Source: Saccharothrix sp. ST-888
GTDB taxonomy: Bacteria > Actinomycetota > Actinomycetes > Streptomycetales > Streptomycetaceae
Reading direction: 5' to 3'
Length of the DNA stretch: 48,919 bases
Assembly (NCBI RefSeq): GCF_000955975.1
Contig: NZ_JYJF01000048.1
Location: 1 to 48,919 of the forward strand
Both the position numbers and the translations under genes were made by a program. Shown here one piece after another: positions 36,431 to 44,943 of this stretch (the first letter of the stretch is position 1; the number at the start of each line of letters is the position of its first letter). The notes beneath the pieces are model-generated. The model was not told where the DNA came from. It saw only the letters and a program-made list of their open reading frames with translations, and did not search any database.

Positions 36431-36976
36431 CTATGCCGGTGCGCCCTGAGGCGTGAGCGCCGCGGGAGGTTCGTCGTCCATCTCGAAAGCGAGCGGGAAA
36501 GGCGCCCGTCCGGCCAGCCGGAAGTAGCGCACCAGCCGGTGCTCACGCACCGCGCGCGCCGCCCGGACCGCGTCGTTGTGGAACCGCCGCGCCATCGGCA
36601 CCCGGCGCACCCCCGCTGTGAGGTCCCTCACAGCCTCCTCGCCGCCCGGCACCGCCAGCAGCGCCGCGACCTGCTCCGGATCGGCGAACACCGCGCGCAG
36701 CGCCAGGCTCAGCTCGCTCTCCGCCACCTCCCGGTGCTCGTCCTCGGCCTGCCGGGCGGCGTGCGAGGCCTCGTACAGCAGGATCGAGGCGGCCGGGTCG
36801 AGCAGCGAGGAGGTGGCGAGCTCCAGCGCGACGGAGGCCCGCCGGACGAGCTGCGCGTCCAGCGAGGCCCGCGCCGCGTCGATCCGGGCGTGCAGACGGT
36901 CGAGCCGGCCCGCCGTCCAGCTCAGGTAGACGGCGAACAGCACGACCGCTGCAGCGGCCCAGATCCAGGTAGTCAC
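36431..36976 (-). CDS. LemA-like membrane protein
   Basis: A 181-residue protein with one N-terminal helix (WIWAAAAVVLFAVYLSWTAG) and a helical bundle. The stretch RLHARIDAARASLDAQLVRRASVALELA and the later RRVPMARRFHNDAVRAARAVREHRLVRYFRLAG recall LemA proteins, which have a similar 'two-helix, then ARR(F/Y)-NDAV' layout. The function is unknown. GTG 36976 has only a weak ribosome site. It lies 11 bases after the stop of the tautomerase-like gene, so they are probably co-transcribed. Confidence 0.75.
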   Translation of the reverse strand: MTTWIWAAAAVVLFAVYLSWTAGRLDRLHARIDAARASLDAQLVRRASVALELATSSLLDPAASILLYEASHAARQAEDEHREVAESELSLALRAVFADPEQVAALLAVPGGEEAVRDLTAGVRRVPMARRFHNDAVRAARAVREHRLVRYFRLAGRAPFPLAFEMDDEPPAALTPQGAPA

Positions 36977-36987
36977 GGGGCAGAACG

Positions 36988-37341
36988 CTACAGGGAGGTC
37001 TTCCGGTAGAACTCCCGGTCGTGGTCGGCCACGTTGACGGCGACCTGGGCGCGCACGCCGGGCTCCACCTCGACGGAGCGCGCCAGCAGGTTCAGGATCT
37101 CCGCGGCCAGCTTCGCCTTGGTGGCGCGGTCCCGGCCCTCGATGATCCTGATCTCCAGATAGACCGTGGCGGCCTGCGGCCCGCCGTGCCCGACGTAGAG
37201 CTCCTCCACCCGGCGGAAGACCGTCTTGCAGTTGTCCACCGAGGTGCTGATCAACATGGCGACCTGCGAGTGCAGGTTGCGGACGAACTCCGGCCGGTCG
37301 AAGCCGACGCCCGCGGAGTAGTCGATGGAAATCTGCGGCAT
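36988..37341 (-). CDS. Tautomerase-fold protein (CHMI-like)
   Basis: A 117-residue protein that resembles 5-carboxymethyl-2-hydroxymuconate isomerase: it begins MPQISIDYSAG with a proline after Met (the usual catalytic base once Met is removed), has AAVYLEIR-type VYLEIRIIEGRDRATKAKLAAEILNLL, and a C-terminal VAVNVADHDREFYRKTSL. The true substrate is unknown, since no homoprotocatechuate genes lie nearby. ATG 37341 has GAGG six bases upstream. Confidence 0.85.
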   Translation of the reverse strand: MPQISIDYSAGVGFDRPEFVRNLHSQVAMLISTSVDNCKTVFRRVEELYVGHGGPQAATVYLEIRIIEGRDRATKAKLAAEILNLLARSVEVEPGVRAQVAVNVADHDREFYRKTSL

Positions 37342-37416
37342 GCGAGCCCTCCCCAGTAGGTGACCGATCGTCAGGTCAACGCCACGGCGAGGGAGATCGA
37401 TTCCCGGCCCCGGAGG

Positions 37417-38598
37417 TCAGTCCCGGGTCAGTTTCAGGCGTCCGCGCCAGCCCACCCGCTCGTCCTCGGCGACCGGCGGCATGCCGTCGGTGACCGTCTC
37501 GTACACCGAGAGGATGTCCGCGCCGACGGTCGACCAGTCGAAGCGCCGCACATGGTGCAGGGCCGCCCGGCGCAGCTCGGCGAGCCGGTCGGGGTCGCCG
37601 AGCAGGCGCAGCGCGGCGTCGGCCAGGGCCGCCGGGTCCTCAACCGGGAACAGCTCGCCCGCGCCGCCGCCGTCCAGGACCTGCCGGAACGCGTCCAGGT
37701 CGCTGGCCAGCACCGGGGCGCCGGCCGACATCGCCTCGACCAGGATGATGCCGAAGCTCTCGCCGCCGGTGTTCGGCGCCACGTACAGGTCGACGCTGCG
37801 CAGCAGCCGGGCCTTCTCCCGGTCGCTGACCATGCCGAGGAACTCCACCTGCCGCCGCACCTCGGGCGCGAGGCCGGCCACCGCCTCCTGCTCGTCGCCC
37901 TTGCCGGCCACCAGCAGCCGCACGCCCGGGCGCTCGGCGAGGATCTTGGGCAGTGCGGCGAGCAGGCTCGGCAGGCCCTTGCGGGGCTCGTTGATCCGGC
38001 CGATGAAGCCGATCGTGCCGGGACCGCCGTCCGCCGCCCCGCCCTGCCAGCGCTGATCGGGCTCGGCCTCGGAGAAGAACCGGACGTCCACGCCGTTGGG
38101 GATCACCACGGCGTCGCCGCCGAGGTGCTCGACCAGGGTGCGCCTGGCGTACTCGCTGACCGCGATCCGGGCGCTTATCTTCTCCAGGCCGGGCTGGAGG
38201 ATCGGCGAGGCCGCGATCATCGCGCGCGAGCGCGGGTTGGAGGTGTGGAAGGTGCCGACCATGGGCCCGGAGGCGGACCAGGCGGCCAGCATCGACAGGC
38301 TGGGCGAGGCGGGCTCGTGGACGTGCAGGATGTCGAAGCGGCCCTCGTTCAGCCAGCGCCGCACCCGGGCGGCGGAGAGGATGCCGAAGCTGAGCCGGGC
38401 CACCGAGCCGTTGTAGGGCACCGCGACGGCCCGCCCGGCCGAGACCACGTACGGCGGCAGCGCCGACTCGTCCTCGGCCGGGGCCAGCACCGAGACCTGG
38501 TGACCGAGGCCGATCAGGTGCTCGGCCAGGTCGCGGATGTGGAACTGCACGCCGCCCGGGACGTCCCAGTCGTACGGGCAGACGATTCCGATTTTCAT
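37417..38598 (-). CDS. pimA: Phosphatidylinositol alpha-mannosyltransferase (PimA-like, GT4)
   Basis: A 393-residue GT-B glycosyltransferase that adds the first mannose from GDP-mannose to phosphatidylinositol on the inner membrane face. Motifs: IVCPYDWDVPGGVQFHIRDLAEHL, HVHEPASPSLSMLA, FHTSNPRSR, GFIGRINEPRKGLPSLL (donor-phosphate Arg and Lys), and the EX7E motif in GGESFGIILVEAMSAGAPV. ATG 38598 lies ten bases after the acyltransferase stop with GAGGGGG overlapping that stop, so translation is coupled. The neighbours (acyltransferase, PI synthase) support a PIM role. Confidence 0.93.
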   Translation of the reverse strand: MKIGIVCPYDWDVPGGVQFHIRDLAEHLIGLGHQVSVLAPAEDESALPPYVVSAGRAVAVPYNGSVARLSFGILSAARVRRWLNEGRFDILHVHEPASPSLSMLAAWSASGPMVGTFHTSNPRSRAMIAASPILQPGLEKISARIAVSEYARRTLVEHLGGDAVVIPNGVDVRFFSEAEPDQRWQGGAADGGPGTIGFIGRINEPRKGLPSLLAALPKILAERPGVRLLVAGKGDEQEAVAGLAPEVRRQVEFLGMVSDREKARLLRSVDLYVAPNTGGESFGIILVEAMSAGAPVLASDLDAFRQVLDGGGAGELFPVEDPAALADAALRLLGDPDRLAELRRAALHHVRRFDWSTVGADILSVYETVTDGMPPVAEDERVGWRGRLKLTRD

Positions 38599-38608
38599 CC
38601 CGGCCCCC

Positions 38609-39538
38609 TCAGGCATCGTGGCGCCGACCGAGGTCGGACAGCCAGAACTTCTGCAGCATGTGCCAGTCCACCGAGTGCTCGCGGATGCCGTCCGCCCACA
38701 CGTCGGCCAGTGCCTGGGTCATCGCCAGGGTCCTGGAGCGCTGGTCGCCCTCTTCGGGCACCGGCAGCTCGGGGTGGATCTCCACCCGCATCACCGGGCC
38801 GTCATACCAGAGCGTGACCGGCAGCAGCGCGGCGCCGGTCCGCAGGCAGAGCGCGGCCGGACCCGCCGGGACCTTGGTCGGCTCCCCGAAGAAGTCCACC
38901 GCGAGCCCGGCGTCCGACAGGTCGCGGTCGCCCACCAGGCAGACCATCCGGCCCGCCCGCAGCCGCCGCGCCAGCGTGCCTGTCACCGAGGCGCCGCCAC
39001 CGGTCAGCGGCAGCACCTCCATGCCCAGGCCCTCGCGGTAGGCCACGAAACGGTCGAAGAGCGACTCCGGCTTGAGCCGCTCGGCGACCGTGGTGAACGG
39101 ATACCCCACCGTGGTGATCCAGGCCCCGGCCAGGTCCCAGTTCGCCATGTGCGGCAGCGCCGCCACCACGCCCCGGCCGGCCTCCAGCGGACCGGTGATG
39201 TTCTCCAGCCCCTTGAGCTCCACCGACTCCGAGATCCGCGCCTTGCTCCAGGTCGGCAGCCGGAAGGACTCCATCCAGTACCGCAGATAGGAGCGCATCC
39301 CGGCCCGGGAGAGCTCGCGCAGCCGCTGCTCACCGGCCCCCGGGTGGACCCGGGCGAGGTTGCGCTCCAGCTGGCGCACGCCCTTGCCGCGCCGGCGCCA
39401 GACGAAGTCCGCGATCTGGTTGAACAGCCCGCGGGCGACCGGCTCCGGCAGGTGCTTCAGCGCCGCCCAGCCCAGCGCGTACGCGCCGTCGGCCACCCGC
39501 TCCTGGAGCGTCGGGGTACTCCGTACGGCGGTGTTCAC
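38609..39538 (-). CDS. Phosphatidylinositol mannoside acyltransferase
   Basis: A 309-residue lauroyl/myristoyl-type (LpxL-fold) acyltransferase. The HX4D motif lies in PHMANWDLAGAWI near residue 125; then RMVCLVGDRDLSDAGLAVDFFGEP and TKVPAGPAALCLRTGAALLPV, as in PIM acyltransferases (PatA type) of mycobacteria, which acylate the mannose of PIMs. GTG 39538 overlaps the PI synthase stop by four bases (GTGA). Its place between PI synthase and PimA supports the function. Confidence 0.9.
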   Translation of the reverse strand: MNTAVRSTPTLQERVADGAYALGWAALKHLPEPVARGLFNQIADFVWRRRGKGVRQLERNLARVHPGAGEQRLRELSRAGMRSYLRYWMESFRLPTWSKARISESVELKGLENITGPLEAGRGVVAALPHMANWDLAGAWITTVGYPFTTVAERLKPESLFDRFVAYREGLGMEVLPLTGGGASVTGTLARRLRAGRMVCLVGDRDLSDAGLAVDFFGEPTKVPAGPAALCLRTGAALLPVTLWYDGPVMRVEIHPELPVPEEGDQRSRTLAMTQALADVWADGIREHSVDWHMLQKFWLSDLGRRHDA

Positions 39539-40182
39539 TGCGCCTCCCGCGGCTCGGCCGCCTCCAGGGCCTCCCGGCGCACGGTGAGCATCCGCTGCAC
39601 CACCGTCACCAGGCTCCCCACCGCCACCAGCCAGAGCGCCACCGGCAGCAGCGGCTCCACGTACGGCACCCCGAACGTGTGCATCCCCGCCACACCCGCC
39701 GCGACCAGGCTGATCACCAGCCGCTCGGCGCGCTCCACCAGCCCCGACACATTGCAGGGCAGCCCCAGGCTCTCGGCCCGCGCCTTGGTGTACGAGACCA
39801 CCTGGCCGCTCGCCAGGCAGAACACCGCGACCGCGCAGAGCAGGTCGTTGTTCCCCTTGCCCGCGTACCAGAGCGCCATGCCGCCGAAGATCGCCGCATC
39901 GGCGACCCGGTCCAGCGTCGAGTCCAGGAAGGCGCCCCACTTGCTGGAACTGCCCGCCTGGCGGGCCATGTTGCCGTCCACCAGGTCCGAGAAGATGAAG
40001 AGGGTGATCGTGATGGTGCCCCAGAAGAACTCGCCCCGGGGGAAGAACACCAGTGCGCCGGCGACCGAGCCGGCCGTACCGATCAGCGTCACCGCGTCCG
40101 GGCTCACCCCCCAGCGCAGCAGCAGGGCGGCGAACGGTGTCAGGACACGTGTGAAGAAGGCACGTGCGTACTTGTTGAGCAT
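39535..40182 (-). CDS. pgsA: Phosphatidylinositol (phosphate) synthase, CDP-alcohol phosphatidyltransferase
   Basis: A 215-residue integral membrane enzyme, probably joining CDP-diacylglycerol with inositol 1-phosphate as in other actinobacteria. The CDP-alcohol motif DX2DGX2ARX8GX3DX3D is intact: DLVDGNMARQAGSSSKWGAF then LDSTLDR. About six helices are visible. Start ATG 40182 has GGAAGG just upstream; a longer open frame has no ribosome site. It is the first gene of the PI synthase-acyltransferase-PimA unit and divergent from the EF-G-like gene. Confidence 0.92.
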   Translation of the reverse strand: MLNKYARAFFTRVLTPFAALLLRWGVSPDAVTLIGTAGSVAGALVFFPRGEFFWGTITITLFIFSDLVDGNMARQAGSSSKWGAFLDSTLDRVADAAIFGGMALWYAGKGNNDLLCAVAVFCLASGQVVSYTKARAESLGLPCNVSGLVERAERLVISLVAAGVAGMHTFGVPYVEPLLPVALWLVAVGSLVTVVQRMLTVRREALEAAEPREAQ

Positions 40183-40414
40183 GGCCTTCCGGACCGCCCC
40201 GATCTCACCGATGTCCGCCCTCGGCCCCAGTGGCCGACCGGCGACCGAGCGGAACGACCCGCCCGGCCCGACAATGGTATCCAGGCCGCTCGCACGCTCC
40301 GCCGCCCCACGCCCCCGCGAGCCGGTCATCGGCCCAACTGGCCACCACTCAGGGCACTTCCCCGCATACGGGACGTAACTGCCGCCCCCGCGAGTGAGTA
40401 TCAGGAGGCACGCC

Positions 40415-42460
40415 ATGCCGGACCGAGGTACCCCGCACGCACCCGCTCCCACGGTCGAGCGGTCGGCGCAACTGCGCAACGTGGCACTGATCGGCCCCAG
40501 CGGCGCCGGCAAGACCACCCTGGCCGAATCCCTCGCCCTCACCTCGGGCGCCCTCACCAGGGCAGGCACCGTCCCCGACGGCACCACCGCCTCGGACTAC
40601 GAGGAGATCGAGCACCAGCAGCAGCGCTCCGTGCAGCTCGCACTGCTTCCGCTCACCTGGCGCGACACCAGGATCAACCTGCTGGACACCCCCGGCTACG
40701 CCGACTTCAGCGGCGAGCTCGGAGCCGGGCTGCGCGCCGCCGAGGCCGTCGTCCTCGTGCTCTCGGCCGCCGAACCCGTCGGCCCGCCCGCGCTCGCGCT
40801 CTGGCGCCAGTGCCGCGCCGCCGGGCTGCCCACCGTGATCGTTCTCACCCATCTGAACGCCGCCCGGGTCGGCTTCGAGGAGATCCTCGCCGCCTGCCAG
40901 GACGCCTTCGGCGAGGGCCACCCCGACACCGTCCTCCCGCTCCACCTGCCGATCCTGCGCGACGGCCACCCGCACGGCTCCCTCGAACTCCTCACCGGCC
41001 GGCGCTACGGCGAGAGCGGCGAGGCCCCCGGCGCCGACGAGGCCCGGGGCCGGCTCGTCGAAGCCATCGCCGGCGAGGACGACACCCTGCTCGAACGCTA
41101 CGTCGCCGGCGAGGACCTCGACCCCGCCTCGCTGACCGAGGCACTGCGCCGCGAGGTCCTCCAGGGCACCGTGCACCCCGTCCTGGCCGCCGCTCCCCCG
41201 CTCGACCCCGCGGGCCCGGCCGTCGGCGCCGCCGAACTCCTCGACCTGATCACCGAGATCCTCCCCACCCCCGAGGAGCGCCAGGACGACCTCCCGCCGT
41301 GCGACCCGGACGCCCCCGTCACCGCCCAGGTCATCCACACCGGCGAGGATCCGTACGTCGGCCGCCTCAGCCTGGTCCGGCTCTTCTCCGGCACCCTGCG
41401 CCCCGACACCGTGCTGCACCTGGCCGACCATCCGGACGAGCGCGTCACCGCGCTCACCTCGCCGTTCGGCAAGCAGCAGCGGCCCGTCCCCTACGCGCTC
41501 CCCGGCGAGCTGGTCTGCCTTGCCAAGCTCGCCGCCGCCCGGACCGGCGACACCCTCTCCGCCGACGGGCACGTCCTCGACCGCTGGCCGCTGCCCGAGC
41601 CGCTGCTCCCCGCCGCCGTCCAGGCCCACAGCAAGGCCGACGAGGACCGGCTCGCCCAGAGCCTGGCCAGACTCGCCGCCCAGGACCCGGCCCTGCGGGT
41701 CGAGCAGAACCCCGACACCCACCAGCTCGTCCTCTGGTGCACCGGCGAGGCCCACCAGGCCGTCGTCCTCGACCGGCTGCGCACCCGCTACGGGGTCCAC
41801 CTCGACACCGTCCCGTACCAGGTCGCCCTCCGCGAGACCGTCGCAACCTCGGCCAGCGGCCACGGGCGGCACGTGAAGCAGTCCGGCGGACACGGCCAGT
41901 TCGCGATCTGCGACCTGACGGTCGAACCGCTGCAGCCCGGCGGCGGCTTCGAGTTCGTCGACAAGGTGGTCGGCGGCGCCGTACCGCGCAACTTCATCCC
42001 CTCGGTCGAGAAGGGCGTCCGCGCCCAGCTCGCCCATGGCGTCCTGGCCGGTTACCCCATGGTGGACGTCCGGGTCACCCTCACCGACGGCAAGGCGCAC
42101 TCGGTCGACTCCTCCGACGCCGCCTTCCAGACCGCCGGCGCCCTCGCCCTGCGCGAAGCCGCCGCCAACGCGACCGTCCGACTGCTCGAACCCGTGGACG
42201 AGATCCAGGTCCTGCTCCCCGACGAGTACCAGGGCACCATCCTCAACGACCTCTCCGCCCGACGCGGTCACGTCCTCGGCACCGAACCCGGCGGCCCCGG
42301 CCTGAGCCTGGTCCGCGCCGAAGTCCCCGAGCTCGAACTCACCCGCTACCCGGTCGAGTTGCGCTCCCTCTCGCACGGCACCGGCCAGTTCTCCCGCAGC
42401 TACGTACGCCACGCCCCGATGCCCGCCGCCCTCGCCGCCCAGTACGAGCGCACCTCCTGA
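40415..42460 (+). CDS. EF-G-like translational GTPase paralogue with altered G2 and G4 motifs
   Basis: A 681-residue protein with the full EF-G layout. G1 is GPSGAGKTTL (27-36) and G3 is DTPGYADF (from residue 91), both intact. Where EF-G has RGITI (G2 threonine) this reads RSVQL, and where EF-G has NKxD (G4, guanine recognition) it reads VLTHLN (T145-N148). Domain IV keeps the tip motif DGKAHSVDSSDAAFQTAG, and domain V has LLPDEYQGTILNDLSARRG. It is not the main EF-G; its role could be ribosome rescue, recycling or another task. ATG 40415 has AGGAGG six bases upstream; GTG 40394 is in frame but lacks a site. It is divergent from the PI synthase. Confidence 0.88.
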   Translation: MPDRGTPHAPAPTVERSAQLRNVALIGPSGAGKTTLAESLALTSGALTRAGTVPDGTTASDYEEIEHQQQRSVQLALLPLTWRDTRINLLDTPGYADFSGELGAGLRAAEAVVLVLSAAEPVGPPALALWRQCRAAGLPTVIVLTHLNAARVGFEEILAACQDAFGEGHPDTVLPLHLPILRDGHPHGSLELLTGRRYGESGEAPGADEARGRLVEAIAGEDDTLLERYVAGEDLDPASLTEALRREVLQGTVHPVLAAAPPLDPAGPAVGAAELLDLITEILPTPEERQDDLPPCDPDAPVTAQVIHTGEDPYVGRLSLVRLFSGTLRPDTVLHLADHPDERVTALTSPFGKQQRPVPYALPGELVCLAKLAAARTGDTLSADGHVLDRWPLPEPLLPAAVQAHSKADEDRLAQSLARLAAQDPALRVEQNPDTHQLVLWCTGEAHQAVVLDRLRTRYGVHLDTVPYQVALRETVATSASGHGRHVKQSGGHGQFAICDLTVEPLQPGGGFEFVDKVVGGAVPRNFIPSVEKGVRAQLAHGVLAGYPMVDVRVTLTDGKAHSVDSSDAAFQTAGALALREAAANATVRLLEPVDEIQVLLPDEYQGTILNDLSARRGHVLGTEPGGPGLSLVRAEVPELELTRYPVELRSLSHGTGQFSRSYVRHAPMPAALAAQYERTS

Positions 42461-42512
42461 CCCCGGGCGCGCGGGCCACCCCTGGGGGGGCATGGCTCCC
42501 CGCCCTCGGGGG

Positions 42513-42947
42513 CTACCCGCGGTGCGGGAGTGCGCAGGCCGGAGTCCCGCCCGGCAGCCGGTGCCGGTTCTTCGCGACCAGCCGGTACACCGCGGCCGCC
42601 AGCGGGCGGACCGGCGGCAGCGCCAGCAGCCCGCCCAGGTACGCCCAGGCCCCGCCCGAGCGCATCAGCAGCCGGGCCGCCGCCTGCGCCCCGCCGTACA
42701 CCTGCCCGCCGGGCGTGACCCAGAGGATCTCCCGCTCGGCCCGCTCCCAGGTCACCAGGGACCGGCCACCGGCCCGCCTGTCCAGCGCCGGCAGGTCGGC
42801 GAACTGGAACGGCACCGCCTCCCACCCCCCGGAGGCCAGGCTCGCCCGCAGATAGCGCTCGGCCGCGTCCTTGCAGGTCGTGCAGAACGCACAGTCGCCG
42901 TCGAAGACGAGCACCGGGTCCACCGTCATCTCCTCAACCTCAGCCAT
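42513..42947 (-). CDS. DCC family thiol-disulfide oxidoreductase-like protein (DUF393)
   Basis: A 144-residue protein of the DCC family, named after its start motif, seen here as VLVFDGDCAFCTTCKDAAERYL, with a CxxC pair. It later has VTPGGQVYGGAQAAARLLMRSGG and a hydrophobic end (LALPPVRPLAAAVYRLVAKNRHRL). It is predicted to have a thioredoxin-like fold; partner unknown. Start: ATG 42947 with AGGA seven bases upstream; ATG 42929 is nearly as good. The frame remains open back to 43055 through a 12-base tandem repeat, but this lacks codon sense. Confidence 0.85.
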   Translation of the reverse strand: MAEVEEMTVDPVLVFDGDCAFCTTCKDAAERYLRASLASGGWEAVPFQFADLPALDRRAGGRSLVTWERAEREILWVTPGGQVYGGAQAAARLLMRSGGAWAYLGGLLALPPVRPLAAAVYRLVAKNRHRLPGGTPACALPHRG

Positions 42948-43003
42948 ACCCCGATCCTGCCCCACCGGGCCGCCGAACCCCCCACCGGGCTCGCTGCCGA
43001 AGC

Positions 43004-43051
43004 AGGACCGGGAGCAGGCCCAGGAGCAGGCCCGGGAGCAGGCCCGGGACA
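43004..43051. repeat. Four 12-base direct repeats
   Basis: Units AGGACCGGGAGC, AGGCCCAGGAGC, AGGCCCGGGAGC and AGGCCCGGGACA stand head to tail in the divergent gap between the DCC gene and the unknown membrane protein gene. It could be a slippage-prone repeat or an array of binding sites. Confidence 0.7.
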
Positions 43052-43220
43052 GCAACCGTGAGCACCACCGGAACCAGTGGGGTCAAAGCGGCCCGGAAGT
43101 GGGCACCATAGTGAGAGGTGCCACGCCTGGCGAGATGTGACAGCTGTTCAGACGATCATCCACGCGGCGGGGCGGCAGCACGGTAACCTGCGGCTGACAA
43201 GGGGAGGAGGGGGCACCGCC

Positions 43221-44861
43221 GTGACCAAGCTGGACATGACCCCGGGCGCGCAGATACCCCGCACGGACGTCGGACCGCAGACCGCAGTGACCCAACTGCT
43301 CTCCTCGGCGGCCTACCGCGACAGCGACTTCCACGAGCTCGGGGACAAGCTCGGGGTGACGGTCAAGGAGGGCAAGTTCGCCCTTTTCCGGCCAAGTCTC
43401 GGCGAGGCGTTCAGCCGCGCCCTGATCGACCGGACGCTGGGCGCCAAGCGCAACCCGCTGGTCCCCTCCTTCGGCACCGACACCCGCATGGTGGTCGAAC
43501 ACTGCCTCGCCGCCGAGGAACTGCGCGCCGTCAGGGACCGCAAGCTCACCCTGGTCACCCTGCTCAGCGGGCTGCTCTTCCTGCCGGGGGCGCTGCTCTG
43601 GCTGCTCGCCTTCCAGAGCCGGGCCTGGCTGAAGAAGCAGAATCCGGCCCGGGAGGGCTTCTTCGGCACCGTCGTGCTGCTGGTCGCCGCCGTGCTGGCC
43701 GGACTGTTCGTGCTGCGGCCGCCGCTGAGCGGGCTGTGGGCGGTGTACTTCCGGGTGATGATGGTGGCGCCCGTGCTCGGCTGGTTCGTCGCCAAGCGGA
43801 TCTGCCTGCGCAGCACCGAGGACCTGCGGGCCCGTTGGGGAGCCCTGGTCGAGGGCAGCGCCATAGCCGCGACCGTCCCCAAGGCGGTCCCGCGCGACGA
43901 CCTGGACAAGAAGGCCAGCACGCTCCGCGCCCAACTGGACCGGCTGACCGCCGAACAGGACACCAACATCCAGCACTACGCCGGTTCCAAGGGCATCCTC
44001 GGCGCCGGCATGCGCTGGGGCGTCTGGGAGATGGTCGAGGACCTGCGCCCGGCCGAGGGCCACGTCGACTTCCGCACCTTCCACCCCTGGGACCTCACCC
44101 GCCGGATCGCCGACCGGCTCGGCGGCCTCGGCCGCAGCGAGATCTCGGACGGCGCCATGCAGCACGTCGCCATCCGGCAGTGGGTGGTGGTGGACATCCC
44201 GGAGGGCGCCGACGAGATCGGCCGCCCGGGCGGCGCCGACATGGACGGCTACCGGATGCGGGACTTCGGCATCCAGACCATCGCCAACCGGCAGACCCTC
44301 GGCACCGACACCCGGCACCGGCTGGCCACTCAGATCGTGCTGCACAAGGGCCAGTTGGTGGCCACCACGGTGATCGGCGTCACCGTGCTCAGCAACACCC
44401 TGCGGGTCTCGGTGGCCGGCTACGCGCTCGGCCCGCTCAACGGGCTCTTCGGCGCCAAGCCGAAGCCCAAGGAGATGACCATCGCCAAGACGGGCAAGTT
44501 CTGGGAGGAGAAGACGGTCGTCCTGCCCGTCGTGGACAACGACGAGGTGGTCCGTCAGGCCGTCCGGGCGCCGTTCATGCGGATGCCCACCCTGCTCACC
44601 TGGCTGGGCGGCAAGATCGCCCTGCCGGAGCCGTTCTCGCTCCGCGCCTCCTGGGCCGACCGGACCTGGACCAGCCGTTTCAAGTCCGACGACGTGATCT
44701 ACGGCGCCACCCCCGTGGTCAACGCCGTCCTGGCCGCCACCATCGAGTTCCTGGAGGAGCACGACATCGCCGTCGACCGCTTCTCCGGCCGCACGGGCAT
44801 CGTCAAGGCCGAGATGCAGGGCGCCCGCCCGTTCAAGGCCGACGCCTACGACGCCGGCTGA
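43221..44861 (+). CDS. Membrane protein of unknown function
   Basis: A 546-residue protein I do not recognise. Residues 1-105 are soluble; three membrane helices are likely at about 109-131 (LTLVTLLSGLLFLPGALLWLL), 147-164 and 171-190; a charged coiled-coil-like stretch follows (DDLDKKASTLRAQLDRLTAEQ, about 235-255); the remaining C-terminal half is soluble with WVVVDIPEGADEIGRPGGAD, LATQIVLHKGQLVATTVIGVTVLSNTLRVSVAGYALGP-type strands, and a Lys-rich KPKPKEMTIAKTGKFWEEK. GTG 43221 has GGAGG upstream. It is a single gene between divergent DCC and convergent HIT genes. Confidence 0.82.
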   Translation: MTKLDMTPGAQIPRTDVGPQTAVTQLLSSAAYRDSDFHELGDKLGVTVKEGKFALFRPSLGEAFSRALIDRTLGAKRNPLVPSFGTDTRMVVEHCLAAEELRAVRDRKLTLVTLLSGLLFLPGALLWLLAFQSRAWLKKQNPAREGFFGTVVLLVAAVLAGLFVLRPPLSGLWAVYFRVMMVAPVLGWFVAKRICLRSTEDLRARWGALVEGSAIAATVPKAVPRDDLDKKASTLRAQLDRLTAEQDTNIQHYAGSKGILGAGMRWGVWEMVEDLRPAEGHVDFRTFHPWDLTRRIADRLGGLGRSEISDGAMQHVAIRQWVVVDIPEGADEIGRPGGADMDGYRMRDFGIQTIANRQTLGTDTRHRLATQIVLHKGQLVATTVIGVTVLSNTLRVSVAGYALGPLNGLFGAKPKPKEMTIAKTGKFWEEKTVVLPVVDNDEVVRQAVRAPFMRMPTLLTWLGGKIALPEPFSLRASWADRTWTSRFKSDDVIYGATPVVNAVLAATIEFLEEHDIAVDRFSGRTGIVKAEMQGARPFKADAYDAG

Positions 44862-44870
44862 CCACCGTAC

Positions 44871-44923
44871 GCAGGGCGAAGGGCCCGGACCGGAACCTCT
44901 CCGGTACGAGCCCTTCTCCCTGC
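44871..44923. terminator. Long three-part hairpin between convergent genes
   Basis: Stems GCAGGG/CCCTGC (44871-44876, 44918-44923), AAGGGC/GCCCTT (44879-44884, 44910-44915) and CCGGA/TCCGG (44890-44894, 44900-44904) nest with small internal loops. It lies between the membrane protein stop (44861) and the HIT stop (44944): a bidirectional terminator. Confidence 0.7.
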
Positions 44924-44943
44924 CCGAACCGGGCCGGCCGGAC

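Noticed and set aside
42948..43055. N-terminal extension of the DCC protein with repeated Cys-Ser units
   Set aside because: It is a translation of the 12-base tandem repeat; the better start at 42947 has a ribosome site and directly precedes the family motif.
43077..43220. Earlier start for the unknown membrane protein
   Set aside because: The added residues have no proper third-position bias, and GTG 43221 has a strong GGAGG site.
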